This document shows positions 1 through 7,365 of a stretch of DNA of 7,571 bases, piece by piece. This stretch comes from Gemmatimonadales bacterium (GTDB taxonomy: Bacteria; Gemmatimonadota; Gemmatimonadetes; Gemmatimonadales; GWC2-71-9). The stretch lies in assembly GCA_025924275.1 (NCBI GenBank), contig JAICEH010000100.1, positions 1 to 7,571 on the forward strand. Direction: 5' to 3'. The notes beneath the pieces are model-generated. The model was not told where the DNA came from. It ran no database searches and saw nothing but the letters and a program-made list of their open reading frames with translations. Position numbers and translations under genes: made by a program. Position 1 is the first letter of the stretch. Every line of letters begins with the position of its first letter.

Positions 1-25
1 CCTGCGGGCGGCGGAGGGCCGGGGG

Positions 26-820
26 CTACTGGGCCGGGTTGCTCGCGATGGTGATCGTGAACCGGAGGGCTGGCAGGTCGAAGCTCGTACTGGCGACCGA
101 GAGCGTTGGATCGCCGGTCCCGAAGACCAGGGCCGCATCGAACCCGAGCGAGCCGGAGAGGTCTCCCTCCAGGAAGCTGCAGTCGACGTCCTCGTCGCCG
201 ATCGTCGTGCTGCAGTCTCCGCTTGAGCCGGAGAACGCCGCATCCGACCAGGTGAAGGTGCCGGCGGTCCCCTCGTAGGCGCTGCCGGTGGCGTCCTCGT
301 AGTACGTCACCTCTGCGTCGCCGTCGACGGCCACGGCGGCCGATCCGGAGGCGGGCGGTGCGCTCGGGCCCTCCTCGGCGGCGACCGCGATGAGGAACTC
401 GTCCACGGTGCCGCCGACGGGATCGATCCCCGTCCAGGCGAAGATCCCCGTGGCCACGGTCGGCGGCAGCGGGTCACCCCCGACGGTCATCGTGATCACC
501 GCCTGGAATCCGACCGCGTCGTAGTCCCCGCCGATGCGGCGCAGGGCCGACTGCAGGTTGGCGTTGCGGACGCCCGGCAGGGCGAACGTGACCGTGCCGT
601 GCTCGCGGATCTCGGCGAGGGCCAGCGCGACCACCGGCGCGGTCTCGGGGTCCAGGGCGCCACTGGCCGTGATCGCGGCGGCCAGCGTCGCTGCCTCGGC
701 CTGGCTGAGTGACCCGGTCTCGTTCGGGTCCGGACCGGCCGGGTCGTCGTCGTCATCGCAGGCGACCGCGAGGGCGAGCAGCATGAGGGGGATGCGGAGC
801 AACCTGGCGCGATTCGACAT
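26..820 (-). CDS. predicted lipoprotein of unknown function
   Basis: I do not recognise a family for this 264-residue protein. The N-terminus is a lipoprotein-type signal: basic residues (R4, R6, R9), a hydrophobic run at about 10-20, then A-V-A-C with the lipidated Cys at 21. C21 is followed by five Asp (22-26) and a Pro/Gly/Asp-rich tether to about residue 37. The rest is acidic, rich in Gly, Ala, Ser and Thr, with alternating beta-like stretches (for example 105-113 and 250-259) and no transmembrane segment after the signal. C203 and C214 are the only other cysteines and could form a disulfide if exported. The ATG at 820 is preferred over an in-frame GTG at 832 because a GGGAGG Shine-Dalgarno lies just upstream of the ATG and would lie inside the longer version. 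By E. coli rules Asp at +2 would favour inner-membrane retention, but those rules may not hold here. It lies about 130 bases downstream of ppdK on the same strand, and no functional link is evident. The export call is good; the function is unknown. Confidence 0.8.
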   Translation of the reverse strand: MSNRARLLRIPLMLLALAVACDDDDDPAGPDPNETGSLSQAEAATLAAAITASGALDPETAPVVALALAEIREHGTVTFALPGVRNANLQSALRRIGGDYDAVGFQAVITMTVGGDPLPPTVATGIFAWTGIDPVGGTVDEFLIAVAAEEGPSAPPASGSAAVAVDGDAEVTYYEDATGSAYEGTAGTFTWSDAAFSGSSGDCSTTIGDEDVDCSFLEGDLSGSLGFDAALVFGTGDPTLSVASTSFDLPALRFTITIASNPAQ

Positions 821-824
821 ATGC

Positions 825-830
825 CCTCCC
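825..830 (-). promoter_or_regulatory. Shine-Dalgarno of the lipoprotein gene
   Basis: On the minus strand this reads GGGAGG, followed by four bases (GCAT) and the ATG at 820-818. It is a strong match to the anti-Shine-Dalgarno sequence and decides the start of the lipoprotein in favour of position 820 rather than the GTG at 832. Independent initiation here suggests the gene does not depend on translation of ppdK. Confidence 0.7.
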
Positions 831-864
831 ACGGTGGGGGTTCGCGGAGGGTTCGTGCGCCGGC

Positions 865-890
865 CCGGTTCCCCGGAGCCGGCAGGAACC
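865..890. other. inverted repeats with two alternative pairings between ppdK and the lipoprotein gene
   Basis: Bases 865-872 (CCGGTTCC) and 875-882 (GGAGCCGG) can pair over eight positions, with one G-T wobble when read as plus-strand RNA (A-C when read as minus-strand RNA). The same GGTTCC at 867-872 is also a perfect inverted repeat of GGAACC at 885-890, so the two pairings exclude each other. The element lies in the 3' region of ppdK and the 5' leader of the lipoprotein gene. No T-run follows on the minus strand, so it is not a classical intrinsic terminator. The pairing is directly visible; any role is unproven. Confidence 0.35.
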
Positions 891-894
891 CGTG

Positions 895-911
895 GGCGGG
901 ATATACCCGCC
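895..911. terminator. GC hairpin with ATATA loop after ppdK; possible terminator or promoter overlap
   Basis: GGCGGG (895-900) and CCCGCC (906-911) form a perfect 6-base-pair stem around the five-base loop ATATA. It sits 41 bases past the ppdK stop, a reasonable place for the operon to end, but lacks the T-tract of an intrinsic terminator. The loop is the only AT-rich patch in the gap. On the minus strand it gives TATATC (905-900), a fair -10 match for the downstream lipoprotein gene, with only a poor -35 (CTGGCG, 3 of 6) about 18 bases upstream. Terminator, promoter or both are possible, and chance is not excluded in such GC-rich DNA. Confidence 0.3.
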
Positions 912-952
912 GGGGCAGGGGGGCGCCAGCGGGCCGGCTCGCCCCCCCCGGC

Positions 953-3616
953 TCAGACCGTGGCGCGGGTCCGGTCCATCGTGCCGCGCGCCGCCAGCGC
1001 CGACTGGGCTGCAGCGAGGCGCGCGATGGGCACCCGGAAGGGCGAGCAGGAGACGTAGTTCATCCCCAGCCGGTCGCAGAACGCCACGGACGCCGGTTCC
1101 CCCCCGTGCTCGCCGCAGATGCCGATCTTGAGGTCCTGGCGAGTGCGGCGCCCGAGCTCGCAGCCCATCTCCACCAGCTTCCCGACCCCGGCCTGGTCCA
1201 GGACCTGGAACGGGTCGTCGTCGATGATCCCCTCCTGCAGGTAGATCGGGAGGAACCGCCCGGCATCATCCCGCGAGAGCCCCCAGGTGGTCTGCGTCAG
1301 GTCGTTGGTCCCGAAGGAGAAGAACTGGGCCTCGCGCGCGATCTCGTCGGCGGTGAGCGCCGCGCGGGGGAGCTCGATCATCGTCCCCAGGAGGTAGGGC
1401 ACCGTGATCTGCCGTTCGCGGAACACCTCCTCCGCGACCTGCCGGATGACGAGCGCCTGCTTGCGGAACTCGACGACGGTCGCGGTGAGCGGGATCATCA
1501 CTTCCGGCTGCACGCGGCCCTTGCGCTCCGCCACGGCGCACGCCGCCTCGAAGATGGCGCGCGCCTGCATGGCCGTGATCTCGGGGTGGACGATGCCCAG
1601 CCGGCAGCCCCGCAGGCCGAGCATCGGGTTCACCTCGGCCATGGCGTGGACCGCGTGGCGGATCTCCGCGGGGTCCCGCCCGGTTTCCTCGGCGAACGCC
1701 CGGAGCTCCTCCTCGTCCCGGGGGAGGAACTCGTGCAGCGGCGGGTCGAGGAGGCGGATCGTGACCGGGAACCCCTCCATCGCGCGGAAGATGGCCTCGA
1801 AGTCCGCGCGCTGCATCGGGAGCAGCCGGCCCAGCGCCTTCTCGCGACCGGCGGTGTCGCGGGCGAGGATCATCTCCCGCATCACCGAGAGCCGTCCGCC
1901 CTCGAAGAACATGTGCTCCGTGCGGCAGAGCCCGATGCCCTCCGCGCCGAAGTCCCGGCCCCGGTGGGCGTCGGCGGGGGTGTCGGCATTCACCCGGACC
2001 CGCAGCGAGCGCATCCGGTCGGCCCATCCCATCAGCCTGGTGAACTGGGCCGAGAGCTCCGGGGGCTTGAGGCCGGCGCGGCCGGCGAAGACCCGGCCGG
2101 TGGCGCCGTCCACGGTGATCCACTCCCCCTCGCGGACGGTGCGGCCGTTCACCGCGAAGGTGCCGGCGGCTTCGTCGACCGTGAGGGCCTGGGCGCCCGC
2201 CACGCACGGCTTGCCCATCCCGCGCGCCACCACCGCCGCGTGGGAGGTCATCCCGCCCCGCGCGGTGAGGATCGCCTTCGCGACCACCATCCCGTGGAAG
2301 TCCTCCGGGCTGGTCTCCCGCCGCACCAGGATGACGGCCTCGCCCTTGACGCCGAGCGCCTCGGCCCGGTCGGCCTCGAAGACGACGGCGCCCGAGGCGG
2401 CGCCGGGCGATGCCGGCAGCCCCGTGGTGAGCAGGTCGAGCTCGGCCGCGGCATCGATGGTCGGGTGGAGGAGCTGGTTCAGGTCGTTGGGCGGGACCCG
2501 GGCGATGGCCTCCTCCTCGCTGATGAGCCCCTCCTCCACCATCTCGACGGCACAGCGCACCGCGGCGTGGCCCGACCGCTGGCCCCGCCGGGTCTGCAGC
2601 ATGTAGAGCCGCCCCCGTTCGATGGTGAACTCCATGTCCTGGATGTCCCGGAAGTGGCGCTCCAGGGTCCGGGCCATCCGGTCGAGCTCGGCGTAGGCCT
2701 CCGGCATGCTCGCCCGCAGGTCGTCCACCGGGTGGGGGGTGCGGATGCCGGAGACGACGTCCTCGCCCTGGGCGTTGAGGAGGTACTCGCCGTAGAGCCG
2801 CCGCTCCCCGGTCGAGGGGTCGCGGGTGAAGGCCACGCCGGTGCCGGAATCCTCGCCGAGGTTCCCGAAGACCATCGCGACGATGTTGACGGCCGTGCCC
2901 ATCGCGTCCGGGATGCCGTGCAGCTTGCGGTAGTCCATGGCCCGCCGGGTGTTCCAGCTCTCGAAGACGGCCGCGATGGCGCCCCACAGCTGGTCGACCG
3001 GGTCGTGCGGGAAGGGCTTGCCGGTCTCCGCCTCCGCCAACCGCTTGAAGTCGTGCACCACCCCCTGGAGCGCCTCCAGCGGCAGGTCGATGTCGCGCGC
3101 CGCCCCGGCGCGGTGCTTGGCCGCGTCGAGCAGGTCCTCGAACGGGCGCTTGGGGAGGTCGAAGACCACCGTGGAGTACATCTGGACGAAGCGGCGGTAG
3201 CTGTCCCAGGAGAAGGCGGGGTTGCCGCTCAGCCGGGCGAGCCCCTCCACGGTATCGTCGTTGAGCCCGAGGTTGAGGATCGTCTCCATCATCCCCGGCA
3301 TGGACACGGCGGCGCCGGAGCGGACCGAGACCAGCAGGGGGTGGTCCCGCCCGCCGAAGGCCTTGCCGGTGGCCGCCTCCAGCCGCTGGAGCGCCGCATC
3401 GACCTCGTGGCGGAGCCGTGGCGGGAAGGAGCCGCCCCGCAGGTAGGCAATGCAGAGGGTGGAGGGAATGGTGAAGCCGGGCGGGACGCTGATGCCGAGG
3501 TTCGTCATCTCGGCCAGGCCGGCGCCCTTGCCACCGAGCACGTCCTTCATCGCGGCGGAGCCGTCCGCGCGCCCCTGGCCGAAGAAGTAGACGAGCGGCG
3601 CGGGCGAGCTGCTCAT
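953..3616 (-). CDS. ppdK: pyruvate, phosphate dikinase
   Basis: A complete 887-residue PPDK, the family's usual length, interconverting pyruvate + ATP + Pi and PEP + AMP + PPi in the cytoplasm. The N-terminal ATP-grasp half (about 1-350) has GGKGAGL with K30, VSVRSGA with R99, and DMEFTIE to LQTRRGQRSG at 327-349. The swivelling phosphohistidine domain (about 400-510) has GGMTSHAAVVAR, with H459 the phospho-carrier and T457 at the position phosphorylated by PPDK regulatory protein in plants and some bacteria. The C-terminal PEP/pyruvate barrel has CRTEHMFF (R565), IRLLDPPLHEFLP (R621), MIELPRAAL (E748), GTNDLTQ (N771, D772) and GICGEHGGEP with acid/base C834. All expected catalytic residues are present, which separates it from PEP synthase. 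The ATG at 3616 overlaps the purF stop as ATGA, and GGAGG lies seven bases upstream, so co-translation with purF is likely. Direction in vivo (gluconeogenic or PPi-dependent glycolytic) cannot be read from sequence. No PPDK regulatory kinase/phosphatase gene is in the window. Confidence 0.98.
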   Translation of the reverse strand: MSSSPAPLVYFFGQGRADGSAAMKDVLGGKGAGLAEMTNLGISVPPGFTIPSTLCIAYLRGGSFPPRLRHEVDAALQRLEAATGKAFGGRDHPLLVSVRSGAAVSMPGMMETILNLGLNDDTVEGLARLSGNPAFSWDSYRRFVQMYSTVVFDLPKRPFEDLLDAAKHRAGAARDIDLPLEALQGVVHDFKRLAEAETGKPFPHDPVDQLWGAIAAVFESWNTRRAMDYRKLHGIPDAMGTAVNIVAMVFGNLGEDSGTGVAFTRDPSTGERRLYGEYLLNAQGEDVVSGIRTPHPVDDLRASMPEAYAELDRMARTLERHFRDIQDMEFTIERGRLYMLQTRRGQRSGHAAVRCAVEMVEEGLISEEEAIARVPPNDLNQLLHPTIDAAAELDLLTTGLPASPGAASGAVVFEADRAEALGVKGEAVILVRRETSPEDFHGMVVAKAILTARGGMTSHAAVVARGMGKPCVAGAQALTVDEAAGTFAVNGRTVREGEWITVDGATGRVFAGRAGLKPPELSAQFTRLMGWADRMRSLRVRVNADTPADAHRGRDFGAEGIGLCRTEHMFFEGGRLSVMREMILARDTAGREKALGRLLPMQRADFEAIFRAMEGFPVTIRLLDPPLHEFLPRDEEELRAFAEETGRDPAEIRHAVHAMAEVNPMLGLRGCRLGIVHPEITAMQARAIFEAACAVAERKGRVQPEVMIPLTATVVEFRKQALVIRQVAEEVFRERQITVPYLLGTMIELPRAALTADEIAREAQFFSFGTNDLTQTTWGLSRDDAGRFLPIYLQEGIIDDDPFQVLDQAGVGKLVEMGCELGRRTRQDLKIGICGEHGGEPASVAFCDRLGMNYVSCSPFRVPIARLAAAQSALAARGTMDRTRATV

Positions 3617-5007
3617 GCGGGGGCCTCCGCGAGCGGGGCGGTGCGCAGCCGCCGCGCGATGTCGTCGGTTTCGGGGGTCGGATAGGCGCCGGAGAAGCAG
3701 GCGTGGCACCAGGCGTTGCGCGGGCCAGCGGCGCGGAGCATGCCCTCGAGGCCGAGGTAGCCAAGACTGTCCACGCCCAGGTAGGTGCGGATCTCCTCCA
3801 CCGAATGGGTGGCGGCGATCAGCTCCTGGCGCGTCGGGGTGTCGATCCCGTAGTGGCAGGGCCCCGTGATCGGCGGGGACCCGAGGCGCAGGTGGACCTC
3901 GCGGGCGCCCGCTGCCCGGATCATCTGCACCAGGCCCTTGCTGGTGGTGCCGCGCACCAGGGAGTCGTCCACCACCACGACGGCCTTGCCGGCGATCACC
4001 TCGCGCACCGGGTTGAACTTGATCTTCACCTTCGCCACCCGGAGCGCCTGGGTGGGGTTGATGAAGGTGCGCCCGACGTAGTGGTTGCGGATGAGCCCGT
4101 GCTCCAGCTTGATGCCGGACACGTCGGCGAAGCCGAGCGCCATTGCGTTCGCGCTGTCCGGCACCGAGAAGACCACGTCCGCGCCCGGCGCCGGGTGCTC
4201 GCGCGCCAGCTCGCGGCCCAGCTCCCGCCGCACCCGGTCCACGCTCTCGCCGAAGACGGTGCTGTCGGGCCGGGCGAAGTAGACCAGCTCGAAGACGCAG
4301 CGGCTCACCGGCCGGCGGCCGAGCGGCGCCAGCGGCTCCACCCGGCCGTCCACCAGCCGGACGAAGTCGCCGGGCTGGAGCTCCCGGAGCACCGTGGCGC
4401 CCACCAGGTCGAGCGCGCAGGTCTCCGAGGTCACCACCACGCCCCCGCCGAGCTGGCCCAGCACCAGCGGGCGGAAGCCCCGGCCGTCCACCGCGGCGTA
4501 GACTTCCCGGCCGACCGAGAGGACGATGCTGTACGCGCCCTCGACCGCCTCGAGCGCCTCCCGGATCTGGCCCTCGGGCGTGGGCTGCTTGGAGCGGGCG
4601 ATCAAGTGGATCAGCACTTCGGAGTCGCTGGAGGTGGAGAAGATGCTCCCCTCCTCCACGAGGCGCGCCTTGAGCGCCATCGCGTTGACCAGGTTGCCGT
4701 TGTGGGCCAGGGTGAGGGGGCCGTGCTGATAGCTCACGAGCTGCGGCTGCGCGTTCGCCAGCACCGAGCTCCCCGCGGTCGAGTAGCGGGTGTGGCCCAC
4801 CGCGGTGGTGCCCGGGAGGCTGTCGAGGGCCGCCTGGTCGAACACCTCGGAGACGAGTCCCATCCCGCGGACCACGCGGGCCTGGCCGTCGCCGCCCAGC
4901 GCGACGATGCCGGCGCTCTCCTGCCCGCGATGTTGCAGGGCGTAGAGCCCGAGGTAGGCGATCCGCGCCGCATCCGGCACGCCCGAGACGCCGATCACAC
5001 CGCACAT
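3613..5007 (-). CDS. purF: amidophosphoribosyltransferase (glutamine PRPP amidotransferase), iron-sulfur type
   Basis: PurF makes 5-phosphoribosylamine from PRPP and glutamine, releasing PPi and glutamate: the first committed step of purine synthesis. The 464-residue protein starts MCGVIGV, so C2 becomes the N-terminal nucleophile after Met removal; there is no propeptide like the one in Bacillus subtilis. The start is therefore certain. Glutaminase residues visible are R74 in HTRYST, N103-G104 in HNGN and D128 in SSDSE. The PRPP loop is VVVVDDSLVRGTTSK at 343-357, and the conserved YFARPDS segment is at 243-249. C237, C384 and the pair C434/C437 (CHACFSG) match the four ligands of the [4Fe-4S] cluster in the B. 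subtilis-type enzyme, which E. coli PurF lacks. Family knowledge says this cluster is oxygen-labile and affects enzyme turnover, and that PurF is inhibited by purine nucleotides. It sits 66 bases after purL and overlaps ppdK by four bases. No clear Shine-Dalgarno precedes it: the nearest purine run (GGGAG, 5032-5028) is about 20 bases away. Confidence 0.98.
   Translation of the reverse strand: MCGVIGVSGVPDAARIAYLGLYALQHRGQESAGIVALGGDGQARVVRGMGLVSEVFDQAALDSLPGTTAVGHTRYSTAGSSVLANAQPQLVSYQHGPLTLAHNGNLVNAMALKARLVEEGSIFSTSSDSEVLIHLIARSKQPTPEGQIREALEAVEGAYSIVLSVGREVYAAVDGRGFRPLVLGQLGGGVVVTSETCALDLVGATVLRELQPGDFVRLVDGRVEPLAPLGRRPVSRCVFELVYFARPDSTVFGESVDRVRRELGRELAREHPAPGADVVFSVPDSANAMALGFADVSGIKLEHGLIRNHYVGRTFINPTQALRVAKVKIKFNPVREVIAGKAVVVVDDSLVRGTTSKGLVQMIRAAGAREVHLRLGSPPITGPCHYGIDTPTRQELIAATHSVEEIRTYLGVDSLGYLGLEGMLRAAGPRNAWCHACFSGAYPTPETDDIARRLRTAPLAEAPA
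3624..3628 (-). promoter_or_regulatory. Shine-Dalgarno of ppdK inside the purF 3' end
   Basis: The minus strand reads GGAGG, seven bases before the ppdK ATG at 3616-3614. It lies within the last codons of purF, so ribosomes finishing purF would reach the ppdK site directly. It fixes the start of ppdK at the ATGA overlap. Confidence 0.75.
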
Positions 5008-5029
5008 GTCGTCGCTACCGATTCCGTCT

Positions 5030-5052
5030 CCCAGGACCGCGGGGGTCGTGGG
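5030..5052. other. interrupted hairpin in the purL-purF gap
   Basis: The only gap inside the purine cluster (5008-5073) contains an inverted repeat: CCCA (5030-5033) pairs with TGGG (5049-5052) and GACC (5035-5038) with GGTC (5044-5047). A symmetric 1x1 mismatch (5034/5048) separates the two stems, and the loop has five bases (5039-5043). Eight pairs is a fair structure for a 66-base gap. No T-run follows toward purF, so a strong terminator is unlikely. It could act on mRNA processing, stability or purF translation, or be chance. Confidence 0.35.
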
Positions 5053-5073
5053 CCAGAGGTCGAAGGCCGCAGG

Positions 5074-7365
5074 TCACTCGCCCGGCGCCCGCATCCGGCG
5101 CGGGATGCCCTGCTCGTACCGCTCGCGCAGCCGCCCCACCGGCCAGGCGTACCGGGCGGTCTCGGTGGCCGCGGCGAGCTCCCCATCCGCCTCGCCCACC
5201 GTGCCCACGGGATGCGCCGGCACCTCCAGCTCCGCGGCCAGGGCCGTGAGCGCCGGCAGGTCGCCGGGTCGGCAACTCACCACCGCGCGGGCGCCATCCT
5301 CGCCGAAGAGCAGCGCCTCGTCGCTCAGCCCCGGGGCATGCCCGCGGAGGTCCACCTCCGCGCCCAGGCCGGTGCCGGCGTAGGGCCCGCCGATGGCCGC
5401 CTCGGCCAGGGCGACCAGGAGCCCGCCCTCGCTGCAGTCGTGGGCGGACCGGAGAAGGCCCCGGGCCGCCGCCGCCGCGAGCAGGCGCTGCAGGCGCCGC
5501 TCGGCGTCGAGGTCCACCGGGGCGGGGGTGCCGCCGGTGAATCCCCGCTCCACCACCCAGTAGGCCGAGCCGCCCAAAGCCCCCGTGGTGCGCCCCAGCA
5601 GCACCACCCGGTCGCCCGGTGCGCGGAAGTGGCTGGGGACGCGGTCCTCCGCTCGCGGGAGCAGGCCCACCATCCCCACCGTCGGGGTCGGGTCCACCGC
5701 GCCGGAGGGACTCTCGTTGTACAGGCTCACGTTGCCGCCGGTCACCGGCGTCTCGAACGCCCGGCAGGCGTCGGCGATGCCCCGGCACGCCTCCCGGAAC
5801 TGGTAGAACACCTCGGGCTTCTCCGGGTTCCCGAAGTTGAGGCAGTCGGTGACGCCGATCGGGATCGCCCCGGTGCACGCCACGTTCCGGGCCGCCTCGG
5901 CCACGACGTGCTTCCCGCCCTCATAGGGGTCGAGCCCCACCAGTCGGCTGTTGCAGTCCACCGTGACGGCCACGCCGAACCCGGTGCCGGGGACGTGGAA
6001 GACCCCGGCGTCGCCGCCCGGGCCGAGGATCGTGCCCGCGCGCACGGTGGAGTCGTACTGCTCGTACACCCACCGCTTGCTGGCGATGTCGGGCCAGTCA
6101 AGGAGCCGCTCCAGGGCGCCAGCCGGGTCGGCCGGGCGCGCCGGGGGCCGGGCGGCCCGGCGGGCAGCCGCCTCGGGCGCCTCGCGGGCCTCGGGCTGGT
6201 AGACCGGGCAGTCGTCCACCAGCCGCTGGCCGGGAATGCAGGCCACCACCAGCTCCCCGTGGCGGACCCGGAACATCCCGTCGTCGGTGACCTGCCCGAT
6301 CGGCGTGGCGTCGAGCTCCCACTTCGCGCACGCCGCCCGGACTGCCTCCACCTTGCCGGGCTCCGCCACCACCAGCATCCGCTCCTGCGACTCGCTGAGG
6401 AGGATCTCGTACGGCGTCATGCCGGGCTCGCGGGTGGGGACGAGCGCCGTGTCGATCTCCACCCCGACGCCGCCGCGGGCCGCCATCTCGGCCGAGGAGC
6501 TGGTGAGCCCGGCCGCGCCCATGTCCTGGATCGCCACCGCCAGCCCGCCCTGGATCAGCTCGAGGGTGGCCTCGAGCAGCAGCTTCTCGGTGAACGGGTC
6601 GCCCACCTGGACCTGGGGGCGACGCGCCTCGCTGGCCTCGCTCAGCTCCTCGGAGGCGAAGCTGGCACCGTGGATCCCATCGCGACCCGTCCGGGCCCCC
6701 ACGGCGAGGAGGACGTTGCCCACCCCCTCCGCCCTGGCCCGCATCAGGTCCTCCTCGCGCAGCAGGCCGACCGCCATCGCGTTGACCAGCGGGTTTCCGG
6801 CGTACCCGGGGGCGAAGTTCACCTCGCCGCCCAGGGTGGGGACGCCGACGCAGTTGCCGTAGTCGCCCACGCCCTTGACCACCCCGGCGAACAGCCAGCG
6901 GTTGCGGGCGTCGTCGAGCGGACCGAAGCGGAGGCTGTTGAGCACGGCCACGGGGCGGGCGCCCATGGTGAAGACGTCGCGCAGAATCCCGCCCACCCCC
7001 GTGGCGGCGCCCTGGTAGGGCTCCACCGCCGAGGGGTGGTTGTGGGACTCGATCTTGAAGGCCACGGCCCAGCCGTCCTCGAGCCGGAGCACGCCGGCGT
7101 TCTCGCCCGGGCCCTGGAGCACGCGCGGCCCCTCGGTGGGGAACGTCCGGAGCACCGGCTTCGAGTGCTTGTACGAGCAGTGCTCGGACCAGAGGGCGGA
7201 GAAGATGCCGAGCTCGGCCAGGGTCGGTGCGCGCCCCAGCATGGCCTCGATGCGCTCGTACTCCAGCGCATTCAGGTTGTGCTCCGCGACGAGCGCGGGC
7301 GTTACCGGGGGGTCGCCCGGGAAGGGCTGCGCGGCGGCGTCGCGGAGGTCGGCGGTCCGGGTCAC
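5074..7365 (-). CDS. purL: phosphoribosylformylglycinamidine synthase, small-type synthetase subunit
   Basis: PurL uses ATP and ammonia to convert FGAR to FGAM, step 4 of purine synthesis. At 763 residues it is the small type, which lacks the fused glutaminase of proteobacterial PurL (about 1,300 residues) and works with PurQ and PurS; neither partner is in the window. The first AIRS-like half carries LWSEHCSYKHS with H62, then FKIESHNHPSAVEPYQG from 103 and the Gly-rich GAATGVGGILRD. The second half has GPGGDAGVFHVPGTG at 448-462, DCLNFGNPEKPE at 507-518, VTGGNVSLYNES at 541-552 and DCSEGGL at 643-649. A Pro/Ala/Arg-rich linker (about 391-417) joins the halves. The GTG at 7365 is chosen because it lies just before conserved sequence, overlaps the upstream stop as GTGA and has AAGAAGG nearby; reading further upstream in this frame gives only the shadow of the zinc-ribbon gene. 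TGA at 5076-5074 ends it. Confidence 0.97.
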   Translation of the reverse strand: MTRTADLRDAAAQPFPGDPPVTPALVAEHNLNALEYERIEAMLGRAPTLAELGIFSALWSEHCSYKHSKPVLRTFPTEGPRVLQGPGENAGVLRLEDGWAVAFKIESHNHPSAVEPYQGAATGVGGILRDVFTMGARPVAVLNSLRFGPLDDARNRWLFAGVVKGVGDYGNCVGVPTLGGEVNFAPGYAGNPLVNAMAVGLLREEDLMRARAEGVGNVLLAVGARTGRDGIHGASFASEELSEASEARRPQVQVGDPFTEKLLLEATLELIQGGLAVAIQDMGAAGLTSSSAEMAARGGVGVEIDTALVPTREPGMTPYEILLSESQERMLVVAEPGKVEAVRAACAKWELDATPIGQVTDDGMFRVRHGELVVACIPGQRLVDDCPVYQPEAREAPEAAARRAARPPARPADPAGALERLLDWPDIASKRWVYEQYDSTVRAGTILGPGGDAGVFHVPGTGFGVAVTVDCNSRLVGLDPYEGGKHVVAEAARNVACTGAIPIGVTDCLNFGNPEKPEVFYQFREACRGIADACRAFETPVTGGNVSLYNESPSGAVDPTPTVGMVGLLPRAEDRVPSHFRAPGDRVVLLGRTTGALGGSAYWVVERGFTGGTPAPVDLDAERRLQRLLAAAAARGLLRSAHDCSEGGLLVALAEAAIGGPYAGTGLGAEVDLRGHAPGLSDEALLFGEDGARAVVSCRPGDLPALTALAAELEVPAHPVGTVGEADGELAAATETARYAWPVGRLRERYEQGIPRRMRAPGE

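Noticed and set aside
894..933. Possible G-quadruplex on the plus strand from clustered G-runs
   Set aside because: Four G3+ runs exist, but one loop is 11 bases and includes a stem strand that would pair instead. It does not meet the usual loop limit, and such runs are expected in this base composition.
942..949. Run of eight C (G on the coding strand) just after the ppdK stop
   Set aside because: It lies outside the reading frame and no second gene follows in phase, so there is no case for slippage or phase variation. It could also be a sequencing-prone site.
821..3685. A 954-codon plus-strand open frame antisense to ppdK
   Set aside because: It has the same codon-opposite phase to ppdK and the same cause. 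The product is low-complexity and matches no family I know.
3617..5005. Upstream extension of the ppdK frame through purF, which would give a 1,350-residue protein
   Set aside because: The extension is an out-of-frame shadow of purF. The ppdK ATG at 3616 has a strong Shine-Dalgarno and normal family length.
6118..6195. Pro/Ala/Arg-rich stretch in PurL as a possible insertion
   Set aside because: It falls between the two synthetase halves, where small-type PurL proteins commonly have a variable linker, and the conserved sequence resumes in frame on both sides.
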